Origin: Okeania sp. SIO1I7 | Lineage (GTDB): Bacteria > Cyanobacteriota > Cyanobacteriia > Cyanobacteriales > Microcoleaceae | DNA: 53,994 nt | Direction of reading: 5' to 3' | NCBI GenBank assembly: GCA_010672585.1 | Contig: JAAHGF010000040.1 | Location: 1 to 53,994 of the forward strand | Shown: positions 9,286 through 18,705 of the stretch, one piece after another | Layout of the letters: the number at the start of each line of letters is the position of its first letter | How positions within the stretch are numbered: position 1 is the stretch's first letter | Made by a program: the position numbers and the translations under genes | The notes under the pieces: generated by a model | What the model was told of the DNA's origin: nothing | Database searches by the model: none | The model's input: only the letters and a program-made list of their open reading frames with translations

Positions 9286-9650
9286 AGAAAAGATAAAACA
9301 AGAAGTTGATGGAAATGAAAGCAAAAAAAGTGAAGATGACTAATAGACATCTCCAATAATCAAAAATAAAATCAATTCTTATCTATAAATTATCAATTAT
9401 TTCTCCCTGTTGCCTGTTGTCTGTTGCCTGTTGCCTGTGGCCTGTGGCCTCTTTTCTGGAGATGACTAATGACAAGATATAAAGTATTAATAATGCTTAT
9501 ATAACTAATCTGAAACAACTATAAACTCACACCTATTTTAGTCATTCAAAATTATCTGGATGACTAAAACCTGGTTTAGCCAAATTTTCAGTTCCACAAA
9601 AATCAAAACTTTATTTGAGATAAGCACCTAAAAATCTAGAAGAAAAAATA

Positions 9651-10940
9651 ATGAAACCTTTAACCCGCCAAAACAAAAGTCAGGTGGTCATCCGTCCCCT
9701 AGAGTACCGCGACCTAGAAGCGATCAAGAACCTATGTAGGGAAACTCCAGAGGTACAACACAACCATCGAGATGTTACTTTTAACCTCTCTCCTATTAGC
9801 CTAAGCCAAAAATTACCACAAATTAGTCGTTGGTACTGGCCCATAAAATTCTTGAGCCTTTTCCCTAATCCCTGCAAATATTTGCTAACTTCCTATGTTG
9901 CAGAAGTAGATGGACAAATTAAAGGGGCAATCCAGGTATCTCCTAGCAACCGCACTCGCAGCAGTTGGCGAGTAGAAGGGATAGTTACGGAAGAAACAGG
10001 GACGAACAGAGGAATAGGTTCTCAACTATTACGATACTGCTTTGAGAAAATTTGGGAAGCACGGACATGGTTATTGGAAGTTAATGTTAATGATCAGGAG
10101 ACAATGGCCCTTTATCGCCAAAATGGTTTTCAGCCATTAGCCCAAATTACTTACTGGACAATTACTCCTCAACAATTACAAGAGTTAGCCCTTTCTCAGC
10201 CCAATTTACCAAACTTACTACCTATTAGTAATGCTGATGCTCAGTTGCTCTATCAATTGGACACAGCATCTATGCCTCCTCTAGTACGGCAAGTATTTGA
10301 CCGCCATATCCCAGATTTTAAAACTGGTTTTATTAGTAGTTTAATGGAGGGAGTAAGGCAATGGCTAAATCATACTGAATTGGTTAGTGGGTATGTGTTT
10401 GAACCTCAACGTAAAGCAGCGATCGGCTACTTTCAAGTACAATTATGTCGTGATGGTACACAACCACATATAGCTCAATTAACTGTACATCCAGCTTATA
10501 CTTGGTTGTATCCAGAGTTATTATCTCAAATGGCAACACTTGCTCAAGATTTTCCCCATCAATCTCTACAACTTGCTTCTATTGATTATCAACCTGAACG
10601 TGAAGCATATTTAGAAAATATAAAAGCTCAACAAATTGAACATTCTTTGTTGATGTCTCGCTCTGTTTGGCATAAACTTCGAGAGTCTAAGTCTGTCATT
10701 TCTGACCTCCAGTTTTCGGAAGTTCTTCAAGGTCTGCAACCAGTTCGTAAACCAGTTCCTAGTCGTAGTTCTTTGTTAAAAATCATGCAAAATAACCATG
10801 GTAAAAGTAGTAATTCTCAGATCAAGACTAATAATAATTATTATTGGGAAGCTACAAGCGAACAGGTAAATTCTGCATCAGAATCGTCTATATCTCCGAA
10901 TTCAAAAAGTGGAGATGAAGATGATAATGGAAAAATCTAG
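9651..10940 (+). CDS. GNAT-family N-acetyltransferase, cyanobacterial two-part type
   Basis: A 429-residue protein. Residues about 12-175 form a GNAT acetyltransferase domain: VIRPLEYRDLEAIKNLC, a central beta strand YVAEVDGQIKGAIQV, the acetyl-CoA loop GTNRGIGSQLLRY and LYRQNGFQPLAQITYW. Residues about 190-330 look like a second, degenerate GNAT-like half without a clear CoA loop. The last 60 residues are Ser/Asn-rich and disordered. The substrate cannot be read from sequence. It precedes ruvX by 330 bp on the same strand; that gap has AATTGTTAT 9-bp repeats (about 11145-11171) and nothing else evident. Confidence 0.8.
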   Translation: MKPLTRQNKSQVVIRPLEYRDLEAIKNLCRETPEVQHNHRDVTFNLSPISLSQKLPQISRWYWPIKFLSLFPNPCKYLLTSYVAEVDGQIKGAIQVSPSNRTRSSWRVEGIVTEETGTNRGIGSQLLRYCFEKIWEARTWLLEVNVNDQETMALYRQNGFQPLAQITYWTITPQQLQELALSQPNLPNLLPISNADAQLLYQLDTASMPPLVRQVFDRHIPDFKTGFISSLMEGVRQWLNHTELVSGYVFEPQRKAAIGYFQVQLCRDGTQPHIAQLTVHPAYTWLYPELLSQMATLAQDFPHQSLQLASIDYQPEREAYLENIKAQQIEHSLLMSRSVWHKLRESKSVISDLQFSEVLQGLQPVRKPVPSRSSLLKIMQNNHGKSSNSQIKTNNNYYWEATSEQVNSASESSISPNSKSGDEDDNGKI

Positions 10941-11272
10941 AGATGAGGAATTATTTGTGTCTAATTGAAGAAGTTTGTAGGTGGTAAGTTGAATAAGCAG
11001 TCAGATGACAACAATACTTTGTTATTTGCGAGATTTGATCAAGGGTAAGCTTGTTAATACCGCGGGTTAAGGTTGGGGGGGAAACAGAAGCTGAAATCCT
11101 CCCTAAATTATACTCAAACCTACTTTTTTTAGAGGAGAAGAGGTAATTGTTATAATTGTTATAATTGTTATTTATTAATTGTTAAACATCTCCAATCGAT
11201 CACGAACAGGAGTGAGATATTTGTCACAAATCCTAAGAAGTATAATATGTAGATTAAGGAGTTGAATGTTCA

Positions 11273-11761
11273 ATGTCTCAATCTCGAATTTCAGCACTGG
11301 GTTTAGATGTAGGTAGAAAACGTATGGGGGTCGCAGGATGTGATGGTACTGGTTTAATTGCTACTGGTATTACTACTATTAGACGTACCTCTTTTCAAGA
11401 AGATATAGCTAAGTTAAAAGTTATTATCCAAGAACGTCAAGTACAAGTCCTGATCGTAGGTTTACCATACTCTATGAATGGTTCTATAGGTTTTCAAGCT
11501 AAACAAATACAAAAATATTCTCAAAGATTGTCACAGGCTCTAGATCTACCTATAGAATATGTTGATGAACGTTTGACTTCAGTTCAAGCTGAGGAAATGT
11601 TGAAAGCTGCGAATATTTCTCCTTCTCAGAATAAACATTTAATTGATAGAAAAGCGGCAGCTTTGATTTTACAGCAATGGCTGGATGAACGTAGAAAAAA
11701 CAAAAACAATGTTAGTTCACAAGTAAATAATTCAATAGATATAGAAAAACCTATTACATAG
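11273..11761 (+). CDS. ruvX: RuvX/YqgF family putative pre-16S rRNA nuclease
   Basis: A 162-residue RNase H-fold nuclease. The family processes the 5' end of 16S rRNA and was earlier called a putative Holliday junction resolvase. The conserved motifs are present: ALGLDVGRKRMGVA with the first catalytic Asp (about residue 12), VLIVGLPYSMNG, EYVDERLTSVQAE with the catalytic Glu, and LIDRKAAALILQQWL with the last Asp. The length is a little above the usual 140 owing to a Ser/Asn-rich tail. Its place upstream of the DUF3727 gene and mltG is a conserved cyanobacterial arrangement. Confidence 0.93.
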   Translation: MSQSRISALGLDVGRKRMGVAGCDGTGLIATGITTIRRTSFQEDIAKLKVIIQERQVQVLIVGLPYSMNGSIGFQAKQIQKYSQRLSQALDLPIEYVDERLTSVQAEEMLKAANISPSQNKHLIDRKAAALILQQWLDERRKNKNNVSSQVNNSIDIEKPIT

Positions 11762-12300
11762 AAGAGAAATAAATTTATTTCAATTAATGTATAAAAAATT
11801 ATGATATCTATAAAATATAGTATTATGTAAAGTACATTTTACCAATTATCAATTTTGCAGGCATGATTTAAGATGACTATACTTATTCAATAATCAACAT
11901 AATACTATAGAGAAAAAACTTCACAAATTAAAATTCCAAGTAATCTTAATATCTTGAAAAATAGCCAATAAATACTAAATATAAAAGTAGAGTTATAATC
12001 AGGTTAGTTAAATTTTACTGTGCTCAAGTATAACTCTGATAAATGATAGTTAATTGTTAATTGTTAATTGTTAATTTTCTAGAAAAAGATCTATGATATT
12101 TGAGAATCTGATAGGAAAACTGTTGAGTATTGAAATACATAATACCTACAGTTATCTAGCAGAATCTAAAAATCGGCCTAATGGTCATTAACAAAAACTC
12201 GATCTATTAGACCTTGTTTGAACCTTGATGAACATAATTTATCTATATTTATCTATACTTAGAGCACTACTAAAGTGAAAAAATCATCCAAATACCCAAA
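11762..12300. other. AT-rich spacer between ruvX and the DUF3727 gene
   Basis: This 539-bp stretch has no open frame of note. It contains a TTAATTG heptamer run at about 12050-12076. No convincing promoter or terminator was picked out, and its size suggests the two flanking genes are transcribed separately. Confidence 0.5.
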
Positions 12301-12873
12301 ATGTTTTCATCCCCAGAATCACAAGAAAATGGACAATTTCCAGAAACTTATGTCACTTTAACTGATGAGGCAGAGCGATCGCTATGTTGTACTGTAGAGT
12401 ATTCTCTGGAGTTAGATAACCAAGAGTATGTAATGTTACTACCAATAGACTTACCGATAGAAATATTTACTTGGGCACAAGGAGATTCAGACCAGGCAAG
12501 TATTCCTGTAGGTGATGAAATGGAAATCGATCGAATTTTTGATACTGCCAAAGTTGTACTTGAAGAACAAAACCTTACACTTCAAAGAACAGCTATAATT
12601 TTAACTGTTACTGGGGAGTTACCAGAATGGGATGAAGATGAACTAGATGAAGTAGATGAAAATGATGAAGAAGGTGAATATTACGAAGAATTGGCCACTT
12701 TTTTATATAAAGACCAGAAATACGCAATATATACACCATTAGATCCATTTTTAATTCCAGCTCGTAAAAGTGATGATGGAAAACTAGAATTGCTTTCAGA
12801 AGAAGAGTTTCAGCAAATTCAGCCCATGGTTCAATCAATGCTAGAAGATCAACTTTTCAATGATATGGAATAA
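12301..12873 (+). CDS. DUF3727 domain protein, cyanobacterial
   Basis: A 190-residue acidic, soluble protein. The N-terminal part (about 16-110) matches the DUF3727 layout (YVTLTDEAERSLCCTVEY, LPIDLPIEIFTW). A run of Asp/Glu (about 112-130, DEDELDEVDENDEEGEYYE) leads to the C-terminal DUF1292-like segment FLYKDQKYAIYTPLDP. Function is unknown, but the gene commonly sits between ruvX and mltG in cyanobacteria, suggesting a housekeeping link to RNA processing or cell wall. There is no signal peptide. Confidence 0.8.
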   Translation: MFSSPESQENGQFPETYVTLTDEAERSLCCTVEYSLELDNQEYVMLLPIDLPIEIFTWAQGDSDQASIPVGDEMEIDRIFDTAKVVLEEQNLTLQRTAIILTVTGELPEWDEDELDEVDENDEEGEYYEELATFLYKDQKYAIYTPLDPFLIPARKSDDGKLELLSEEEFQQIQPMVQSMLEDQLFNDME

Positions 12874-12906
12874 ACTATTTAGGGTGTGCTGAATAAAGTT
12901 TTTTTG

Positions 12907-12957
12907 TAGGGGTAGGAGACAGGAGACAGGAGAAAGGAGACAGGAGACAGGAGAAAT
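12907..12957. repeat. GGAGACA heptamer tandem repeats
   Basis: About seven imperfect copies of GGAGACA/GGAGAAA in a row. The remaining spacer between the DUF3727 gene and mltG (12874-13267) shows nothing else. Confidence 0.8.
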
Positions 12958-13267
12958 GGGAATGAGTAAGGAGGTAGGAGTAATAATTGTCCCAAGATTG
13001 TTCTGCTCAACTATGCACCTAAAATACTAGCTTTTTGAGCCAAATCAACTGAAACAGGCGCACTGCAATTCGACCCTCACAGTACTCAAAGCTTTATATA
13101 TCAATATTTTTATCATTAATCAGCAAGCCCTATTTAAAACTTTGATCAAATCAGGGTTATTTAGTCAACGATTTAGACCTACAATTATGCTCTAGAATAA
13201 CCTAAATAATCATCTTCGCTACAAACTCAGCTAAGAGAACCTTGAGGATAAAGTATTAACTAATCAA

Positions 13268-14356
13268 ATGAAAAATAGTATTAAACTAATTTCCAATCGT
13301 GCCCTATTCTATTTGGCCATCTTGCCTGTAAGCTGTGGTATTTTTGCTTGGCAGGGTTGGGCCTGGTGGAGTTGGGTTAGTGGCCCTCTAGTAACGAACA
13401 CATCATCTACTCAGTCTCCAGAAGAAAATGCTGTAACCATTAAAATTCCAGTGGGAACTTATGGTCAACAAATAGGTGAAGATTTAGAAGCTGCTGGTAT
13501 TATTCGTTCTGCAACAGCTTGGAATTTCTGGGTCAAATGGTTGGGAATGCAAAATTCTGATTTAGAGTTTAAAGCAGGAACTTATAAATTATCGCCGACA
13601 GAACCACTCAGCGCGATCGCAGATAAAATTCTAGACGGAGATGTAGTTAAACTCAGCTACACCATTCGTGAAGGATGGTCAATTCAACAAATGGCTGAAT
13701 ATTTAGAAGCTCAAGGATTTTTTCCTGCTGCTGATTTTATTGCTGCTACTAAAAATATTCCTTATGACAAATTTCCCTGGTTACCAAGTAATATACCTCA
13801 CTTAGAGGGTTATTTATTCCCAGATACCTATAAGATAGAAGCGGAACAAAACACTGCTGAAGCTATTATTAATCAAATGTTAGGGCAGTTTGAAAAAATA
13901 GCATTGCCTGTATATCAGAAAAATCAGAATAATGCCGAAAATTTTAACCTCCATGAGTGGGTGACATTGGCGAGTATTGTAGAAAAGGAATCTGTAGTTG
14001 CTGAGGAACGAGGTGTAATTTCCGGTGTATTTAACAATCGCTTGAAGAAAGGTATGAGGTTAGCTGCAGACCCAACAGTGGAATATGGCCTTGGTATTCG
14101 TCAAACAAAAGAGAAACCTCTTACCTATCGTCAGGTTGAAACTCCTTCTCCTTATAATACTTATCTGAATATTGGTTTACCACCAACAGCAATTGCTAGT
14201 CCTGGTTTAGCTTCTTTAGAAGCAACTCTTAATCCAGATGATACTGAATATTTATATTTTATGGCCAGGTATGATGGTACTCATATTTTCAGTCGTACTG
14301 CGGCAGAACATGAGGCTGCTATTGCAGAGGTAGAAAGAATGTTATCATCTCAGTAG
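13268..14356 (+). CDS. mltG: Endolytic murein transglycosylase MltG
   Basis: A 362-residue inner-membrane lytic transglycosylase that cleaves nascent peptidoglycan strands and helps set glycan chain length. A membrane helix (about 12-36) anchors it, a LysM-like module follows (about 56-125, KIPVGTYGQQIGEDLEAAG), then the YceG catalytic domain with EGYLFPDTY and the catalytic Glu in ASIVEKES (about 235-242). GVFNNRLKKGMRLAADPTV and SPYNTYLNIGLPPTAIASPG complete the family signature. Length and order are normal. It lies 150 bp upstream of the YqeG-type phosphatase gene. Confidence 0.95.
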   Translation: MKNSIKLISNRALFYLAILPVSCGIFAWQGWAWWSWVSGPLVTNTSSTQSPEENAVTIKIPVGTYGQQIGEDLEAAGIIRSATAWNFWVKWLGMQNSDLEFKAGTYKLSPTEPLSAIADKILDGDVVKLSYTIREGWSIQQMAEYLEAQGFFPAADFIAATKNIPYDKFPWLPSNIPHLEGYLFPDTYKIEAEQNTAEAIINQMLGQFEKIALPVYQKNQNNAENFNLHEWVTLASIVEKESVVAEERGVISGVFNNRLKKGMRLAADPTVEYGLGIRQTKEKPLTYRQVETPSPYNTYLNIGLPPTAIASPGLASLEATLNPDDTEYLYFMARYDGTHIFSRTAAEHEAAIAEVERMLSSQ

Positions 14357-14505
14357 CTAGTAGTTTTTTTTGTTTTTTTTGATGAGTAAGAAAGTCAAAA
14401 TTAGCAGTTTATGAATAATATTTAGACTGCACTAATATTTTACTTTTGACTTTTAACTTATTTCATGGAAAATTATTGTGATTATTTATAATAAATATTA
14501 ATTTT

Positions 14506-15057
14506 ATGTCTTGGGGTAAACTTTTACAGCCAGATTTAGTTTTGGGAAACTCAATTTTAAGTCTAACATTGGGAATTATTCAAAAAAATCAAATTAAAGG
14601 GTTAGTTTTAGATGTAGATGACACTCTTGTACCAATTCGTGACAGTAATACTTCTCCAGAATTAAGTGAATGGGTAGAAGAAATTAGAGCTATCACAAGT
14701 CTATGGTTAGTAAGTAATAATCTGAGCCAATATAGAATAGCTCGTATTGCCGAGTCTCTTAATATACCTTATATTGCTGGAGCTGGTAAACCTTCTCGCC
14801 GTAAATTAAAAAAAGCTGTTGATGCGATGAATTTACCAGTAGAACAAGTTGCAATGGTAGGCGATCGCTTATTTACTGATGTTTTAGCAGGAAATCGTTT
14901 AGGAATGTTTACTATTCTTGTTGAACCTATATCTAATAATATGGATTCAGAATTTCCTAATTATGGAGTTCGCTCTTTTGAGATCTGGTTTTCTCAACTT
15001 CTAGGAGCATCTTTAAGTATGAGTCCCTACAGTTTAATGCCTGGAAATAAGAAATAA
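14506..15057 (+). CDS. YqeG family HAD IIIA-type phosphatase
   Basis: A 183-residue soluble HAD-superfamily phosphatase. Motif I is VLDVDDTLVP (nucleophile Asp36, general acid Asp38); motif II is the Ser in LWLVSNN; the Lys motif is GKPSRRKLKKA; motif IV is MVGDRLFTDVLAGNRLG. The substrate is not established for this family. It is the last gene of the ruvX-mltG cluster in this window. Only repeats follow until a terminator-like hairpin at 15277. Confidence 0.88.
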   Translation: MSWGKLLQPDLVLGNSILSLTLGIIQKNQIKGLVLDVDDTLVPIRDSNTSPELSEWVEEIRAITSLWLVSNNLSQYRIARIAESLNIPYIAGAGKPSRRKLKKAVDAMNLPVEQVAMVGDRLFTDVLAGNRLGMFTILVEPISNNMDSEFPNYGVRSFEIWFSQLLGASLSMSPYSLMPGNKK

Positions 15058-15088
15058 TTGTTCATTGAAGAAGGCAGAAGGTAGAAGG

Positions 15089-15188
15089 GAAAATTGCTGA
15101 TTGATAGTCAACGACTGGCCATTTCGTGTCTTATTAACCCCAAACAATTTTAAGTACTCTGTAGACGGTGGGTTATTAAATCTGCCAC
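15089..15188 (+). repeat. Family B repeat copy
   Basis: About 100 bp with the marks ACCCCAAACAATTTTAAGTA and GACGGTGGGTTATTAAA, preceded by a short GGCAGAA heptamer run (about 15070-15086). It is homologous to the copies near 9188, 17528, 19843 and 45129. Confidence 0.7.
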
Positions 15189-15276
15189 AGAAAAGATAGA
15201 TAATTAATATATAGATTAAGGGTGATAATTTGAAGATTATTAATATTATTTGAGGTAGAACTTATTTCTTGTTCAA

Positions 15277-15300
15277 AGCCGTTATTAACGGCTATATTTT
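15277..15300 (+). terminator. Terminator-like hairpin between convergent genes
   Basis: AGCCGTT-ATT-AACGGCT is a perfect 7-bp stem with a 3-nt loop followed by ATATTTTT. It would end plus-strand transcripts coming from the YqeG gene; on the minus strand the trailing T-tract is poor. Confidence 0.55.
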
Positions 15301-15902
15301 TAGTTTTTGACTTCAGCTATTTCTATTATTCGACCATTCCAGTCTTTAACTAATAAATTTAGGGGTCTCTCACTTCTAATTTTGTATTTAATACCTCGCA
15401 TTTGTACGCGCATTAATATTTGTTCTAAACAATCTTTATCAAAGCAAACATGACGTTGATTATTTCTTGTACCTAGACTTGCTCCACTAATAATATGTAC
15501 CTGAGTATTTTTCATCAATTGATACCATAAACCATCTGAAACTGCTGTTCCTTGATTAGTAGTACTTGGTCTGGAATAATCGCTTGATAGATAAAGTGGA
15601 TCTATACCTGTTGCACCTAATGTTTGTTCATAATTATAGTAGTAATGTAAAGGTACTTCTGCTACTGGTAAATCCAACATTCCTTCATAAAATTGTTGAG
15701 CAATGGCTAAGTCTGAAACCATGATTGTGTAAACTTTCGGGGCGCTAGTAAGAAACATCCACATAGCTACAGCATAAGCTGCTAGTAGCATGACCATTAT
15801 TCCTTGGGTAGAAAATAAACTATCAAGTGGTAACTCTGGTAAAAAAGCTCCTAAAGGTAACTGGGGGAGTAGAAAAGCCATCATATTTACTACTAACATC
15901 AT
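15300..15902 (-). CDS. VOC/glyoxalase-like domain membrane protein
   Basis: A 200-residue protein. The N-terminal 55 residues hold two hydrophobic segments (MMAFLLPQLPLGAFLPELPL and MVMLLAAYAVAMWMFLT). Residues about 58-198 form a glyoxalase/bleomycin-resistance (VOC) fold: YTIMVSDLAIAQQFYEGML, RHVCFDKDCLEQILMRV and KDWNGRIIEIAEV. This pattern fits a small cyanobacterial VOC family of unknown substrate; metal ligands are not all evident. It is convergent with the YqeG gene and lies just beyond the right end of the tnpB element on the same strand. Confidence 0.65.
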   Translation of the reverse strand: MMLVVNMMAFLLPQLPLGAFLPELPLDSLFSTQGIMVMLLAAYAVAMWMFLTSAPKVYTIMVSDLAIAQQFYEGMLDLPVAEVPLHYYYNYEQTLGATGIDPLYLSSDYSRPSTTNQGTAVSDGLWYQLMKNTQVHIISGASLGTRNNQRHVCFDKDCLEQILMRVQMRGIKYKIRSERPLNLLVKDWNGRIIEIAEVKN

Positions 15903-15923
15903 TTAATCAAATATTTAAGAATT

Positions 15924-15956
15924 TTGACACTCCACGGGATAAATCCGCGTGGATTC
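15924..15956 (-). repeat. IS200/IS605 right-end hairpin
   Basis: Minus strand GAATCCACG-CGGATTTATCC-CGTGGAGTGTCAA forms a stem-loop ending in TCAA, the usual position of TnpA cleavage at the right end. It follows the tnpB stop by a few bases. A partial second copy of the stem motif (GGGATAAATCCACGTCAAA) lies inside the tnpB 3' end at about 15977-15996. Confidence 0.6.
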
Positions 15957-17256
15957 TTAAGCGGAACAAATTTGCCGGGATAAATCCACGTCAAATTTTA
16001 CCCTTAATGGCATAGCCAAAGATGCCTCTAGTCTGTCCGGGGTAAACCCATTCAGGTTGCTTTTGACTCCAATATTTGCAGCTCCGTTACAATCTGCATT
16101 TATCAATTTATTCTGCTTAGTTTTGTACAAACCGCGTTTGACTCGCTTGCCACTAAAACTGTATTCATTCGGGTTATTAGCATTGTAAACAGGTATCCGA
16201 TCACCGTCTAAAAAACTAGCCTTAGAGGTATAAGACTCCTCCTGTTCTATATAGGTTAATCCATACCTATCACACATAGCTTTTAGTTTAAACCTGAAAC
16301 TATGGTGTGGTATTTGTACAAATTTTTGGTACCCACCCCTCTTGCTCCCCTCCCTGGAGGGGATGGGGGTGGGTGATACTTTGTTTTATTCGGTGATTTA
16401 CGCCAACAACAATAGTAAATATCTTGTTTTCACTACACCAGTTGATTAAATATCTAGCTGCTTTATTCAGGTAATCTCTAACTTTATTGTTCCGATTTAC
16501 TGTTATGCTGACTTGCTTTTTGGTTAAATCTTTGATGCCTTGTTTATCCTTTATAGACTGTATTCTAGAATGTTCCTTGTTGTACCATTGGTTGATTGAT
16601 TTAAGCTTTCTACCGTCTAAAATAAACGATGACCCAGTATTCGATACACAAGTTGCTAGATTGTCTAGACCAAGGTCTATTGCTAAAGCATTGTCAGATT
16701 TTACTATCTGCTGCGATTCAACTTCAGTAATAAATTCTACCTCAAAAAACCTAGCATCATATCTAGAAATTATTCTAACTTCCTTGAGATTTTTACCTAC
16801 TAATCTTTCTGGAAATGGAATTTTAACTGCACCATATTCAGCCTTAAATTTCCGCGACATAGGAATATTGAAATATCCATTTCTCACCTTAATTCGAGGT
16901 ATTATTAAAGGAAAATATCCTTCTTTGTTGAGGTATCTAGGCAATCGTATTTGTTCAAAACTATAATTACCTTCTTTAGCTTTTTGGATTAAGTTAAAAA
17001 ACGACTTAAAAGACCTATCTACCACTTTTAATGTTTGCTGTGCAATATCGGTTTGAAGGAGTTGATAATTTTCGTTATCTTTGCAGTAATGGTAATTTGA
17101 CTCATATCTTAGATATCCGCCTTCAGCAAAATAGAACTGTCTCACAGAGTAAAGGCCCACATTGTACATATTTTTGGATAATCTGCACAATTGTCTTAAG
17201 GCTTTAAACTCCTGGCTTGACAGGTTTCTAATTTTGTTCTTTTGGGTAAGATACAT
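15957..17256 (-). pseudogene. tnpB: IS200/IS605 (IS1341-type) TnpB, broken by a palindromic insert
   Basis: Two minus-strand frames (17256-16300 and 16277-15957) together make one TnpB RNA-guided nuclease. The N-terminal helical part and the RuvC-I Asp (ALAIDLGLDNLATC) are intact. The RuvC-II position reads IVVGVN, with no Glu. The C-terminal part has QEESYTSKASFLDGD in place of the usual CxxC zinc ribbon, and keeps the last RuvC motif NADCNGAANIG. A GC-rich palindrome at 16330-16376 replaces the segment after GVNHRIKQ and shifts the frame. No tnpA is present. As written, the full protein cannot be made. Confidence 0.85.
16330..16376. repeat. GC-rich palindromic repeat inserted in tnpB
   Basis: TACCCACCCCTCTTGCTCCC and its near-complement GGGGATGGGGGTGGGTGA form a long imperfect hairpin around CTCCCTGGAG. 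It is far more GC-rich than its surroundings. A related palindrome (CCCCTCCTGGGAGGGG) lies at about 53913-53930. Such ACCCACCCC...GGGGTGGGT palindromes are widespread interspersed repeats in cyanobacteria. Confidence 0.75.
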
Positions 17257-17527
17257 AGTGAATTTTTGCGCTTATAATACACATTTAGGCGATAATATTC
17301 AAATACTGCAATTTTTGACTACGGATTAAAATCCGCGCCCGTCGTTTCCATCCACCGCTTAAAAGACGGTGGTTTCACACTTACCGATTTTTTATGATGA
17401 TTAATTTTTGTGGTCTTAGCACAAACTTTATTTAATTAAGTTTAACCTTACTATTATATTATAGAGTAGTTCTGAAGTACTCAACAGCAAAGGTAATTCC
17501 TTAAGAAGTAATTATCTTTATTTGTTT

Positions 17528-17622
17528 GTGGCGGGTTTAATACCCAACCGTGTATACGGTGCTAAAAATTGTTTGAGCTTATGATACAGGGAGTGGCCAA
17601 TCGCTGACTATCCATGAGCAAT
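17528..17622 (-). repeat. Family B repeat copy, minus orientation
   Basis: GGCGGGTTTAATACCCAACCGT at the left and GACTATCCATGAGCAATT at the right are the reverse complement of the copies at 9188 and 15089. It runs into a TGCCTTC heptamer tract that forms the 5' end of the next reading frame. Positions 17257-17527 upstream hold the tnpB left-end region, with an inverted repeat around 17315-17380, and nothing else. Confidence 0.7.
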
Positions 17623-17658
17623 TCTGCCTTCTGCCTTCTGCCTTCTGACTTCTTCAAA

Positions 17659-18060
17659 GTGAAATATCTTCAAGTATTTGTCTACGGTACTCTTAAACCA
17701 GGAGAGGCAAACTACAAATTCTATTGTGCTGAATATGTTGTGGATGCTTTTCCGGCAATGACTAATGGTCTGTTGTATGAGCTGCCTTTTGGCTATCCAG
17801 CTATGACTAGAGGAGATATGAATGTACATGGATTTGTATTATCATTCAGAAATCCAGAGGTTTTGTTAGATTTGGACTTATTAGAAGATTATCATCCTAA
17901 ACGCCTTCCAGAAGAAAACGAGTACCAGAGACAAAAAATTGATACCTTTGGACTTAATGGAGAATATTTATGCACTGTCTGGAGCTACCTAATGTTACCA
18001 GAAAAGGTTCAGTTATTTGGTGGTAAATTATTACCTAGTGGATTTTGGACAAACCATTGA
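17659..18060 (+). CDS. Gamma-glutamylcyclotransferase-like (GGCT/AIG2 fold) protein
   Basis: A small GGCT-fold protein, 134 residues from the GTG at 17659. The substrate loop VFVYGTLKPGEANY and the presumptive catalytic Glu in DLDLLEDYHP are present, followed by a typical TVWSYLM strand. GGCT enzymes release 5-oxoproline from gamma-glutamyl compounds, but small bacterial members are largely uncharacterised. An in-frame ATG at 17614 would add 15 residues, but these (MSNSAFCLLPSDFFK) are encoded by a TGCCTTC heptamer tract, so I prefer the GTG directly before the conserved YLQVFVYGTL. Neither start has a good ribosome-binding site. Confidence 0.75.
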   Translation: MKYLQVFVYGTLKPGEANYKFYCAEYVVDAFPAMTNGLLYELPFGYPAMTRGDMNVHGFVLSFRNPEVLLDLDLLEDYHPKRLPEENEYQRQKIDTFGLNGEYLCTVWSYLMLPEKVQLFGGKLLPSGFWTNH

Positions 18061-18228
18061 CGAAGTTAGAAGTTATTTTTGTCACGGGAATTTTGAGTAA
18101 CCCTCCAAAAATATTTGGTCTTAAAAAGCGTGGTTAAAGACCCAATTATTTTGATAAACCCTTCTAATTCCAAGATATTAAAGGAATATAATTTGCACGC
18201 TACTTTAATTTGGCAATCTTATTGTTGC

Positions 18229-18705
18229 TTATTGATTTTTTAGTGGTGCAATTGGAGGTTGAGGAATTTGAAGTACTGGATCATTTATAGTTAACATCAC
18301 ATTATTAGGATTCACTATTTCTATTACAGGTTCATTTAAAGCAATTTGTACAGTTTCAGAATTAGAATGTTCAGCTAGCTGCAGAATATTGGTCCGACTA
18401 TTTGAGATTATTCCCGATATAAATGCAATACATAGAGCAGCAATAGCACTACCACCTAAAACAAAATTTCGTTTCGATCTACGATCAATTTTATCAAATA
18501 CTCGATCGACCATTATCTCCACAGGTTCTACTTTTGGAGGTACTGGCATTCTTTGAAATTCAGAATGTAGTTGTAGTAGTCTTTGATAGAGGTGTTTGGC
18601 AACTGGATCTGTAGCAAGTAGAAGTTCTACTTCTCTACGTTGTGATGGAGTTACTTCACCATCTAAATATGCACTTACTAATTCAAACCTTTCTTGTTCC
18701 ATCAT
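18229..18705 (-). CDS. Membrane anti-sigma factor partner of SigG
   Basis: A 158-residue single-pass membrane protein. An N-terminal anti-sigma domain (about 1-70, FELVSAYLDGEVTPSQRREVE) binds the sigma factor in the cytoplasm; a membrane helix lies at about 80-100; the C-terminal part is short, beta-rich and outside the cytoplasm. The zinc-binding HxxxCxxC of many anti-sigma factors is absent, so it is an RseA-like, zinc-free type. It is on the same strand as the sigma gene, 200 bp downstream, the usual order. Release by regulated proteolysis is an inference from family behaviour. Confidence 0.82.
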   Translation of the reverse strand: MMEQERFELVSAYLDGEVTPSQRREVELLLATDPVAKHLYQRLLQLHSEFQRMPVPPKVEPVEIMVDRVFDKIDRRSKRNFVLGGSAIAALCIAFISGIISNSRTNILQLAEHSNSETVQIALNEPVIEIVNPNNVMLTINDPVLQIPQPPIAPLKNQ

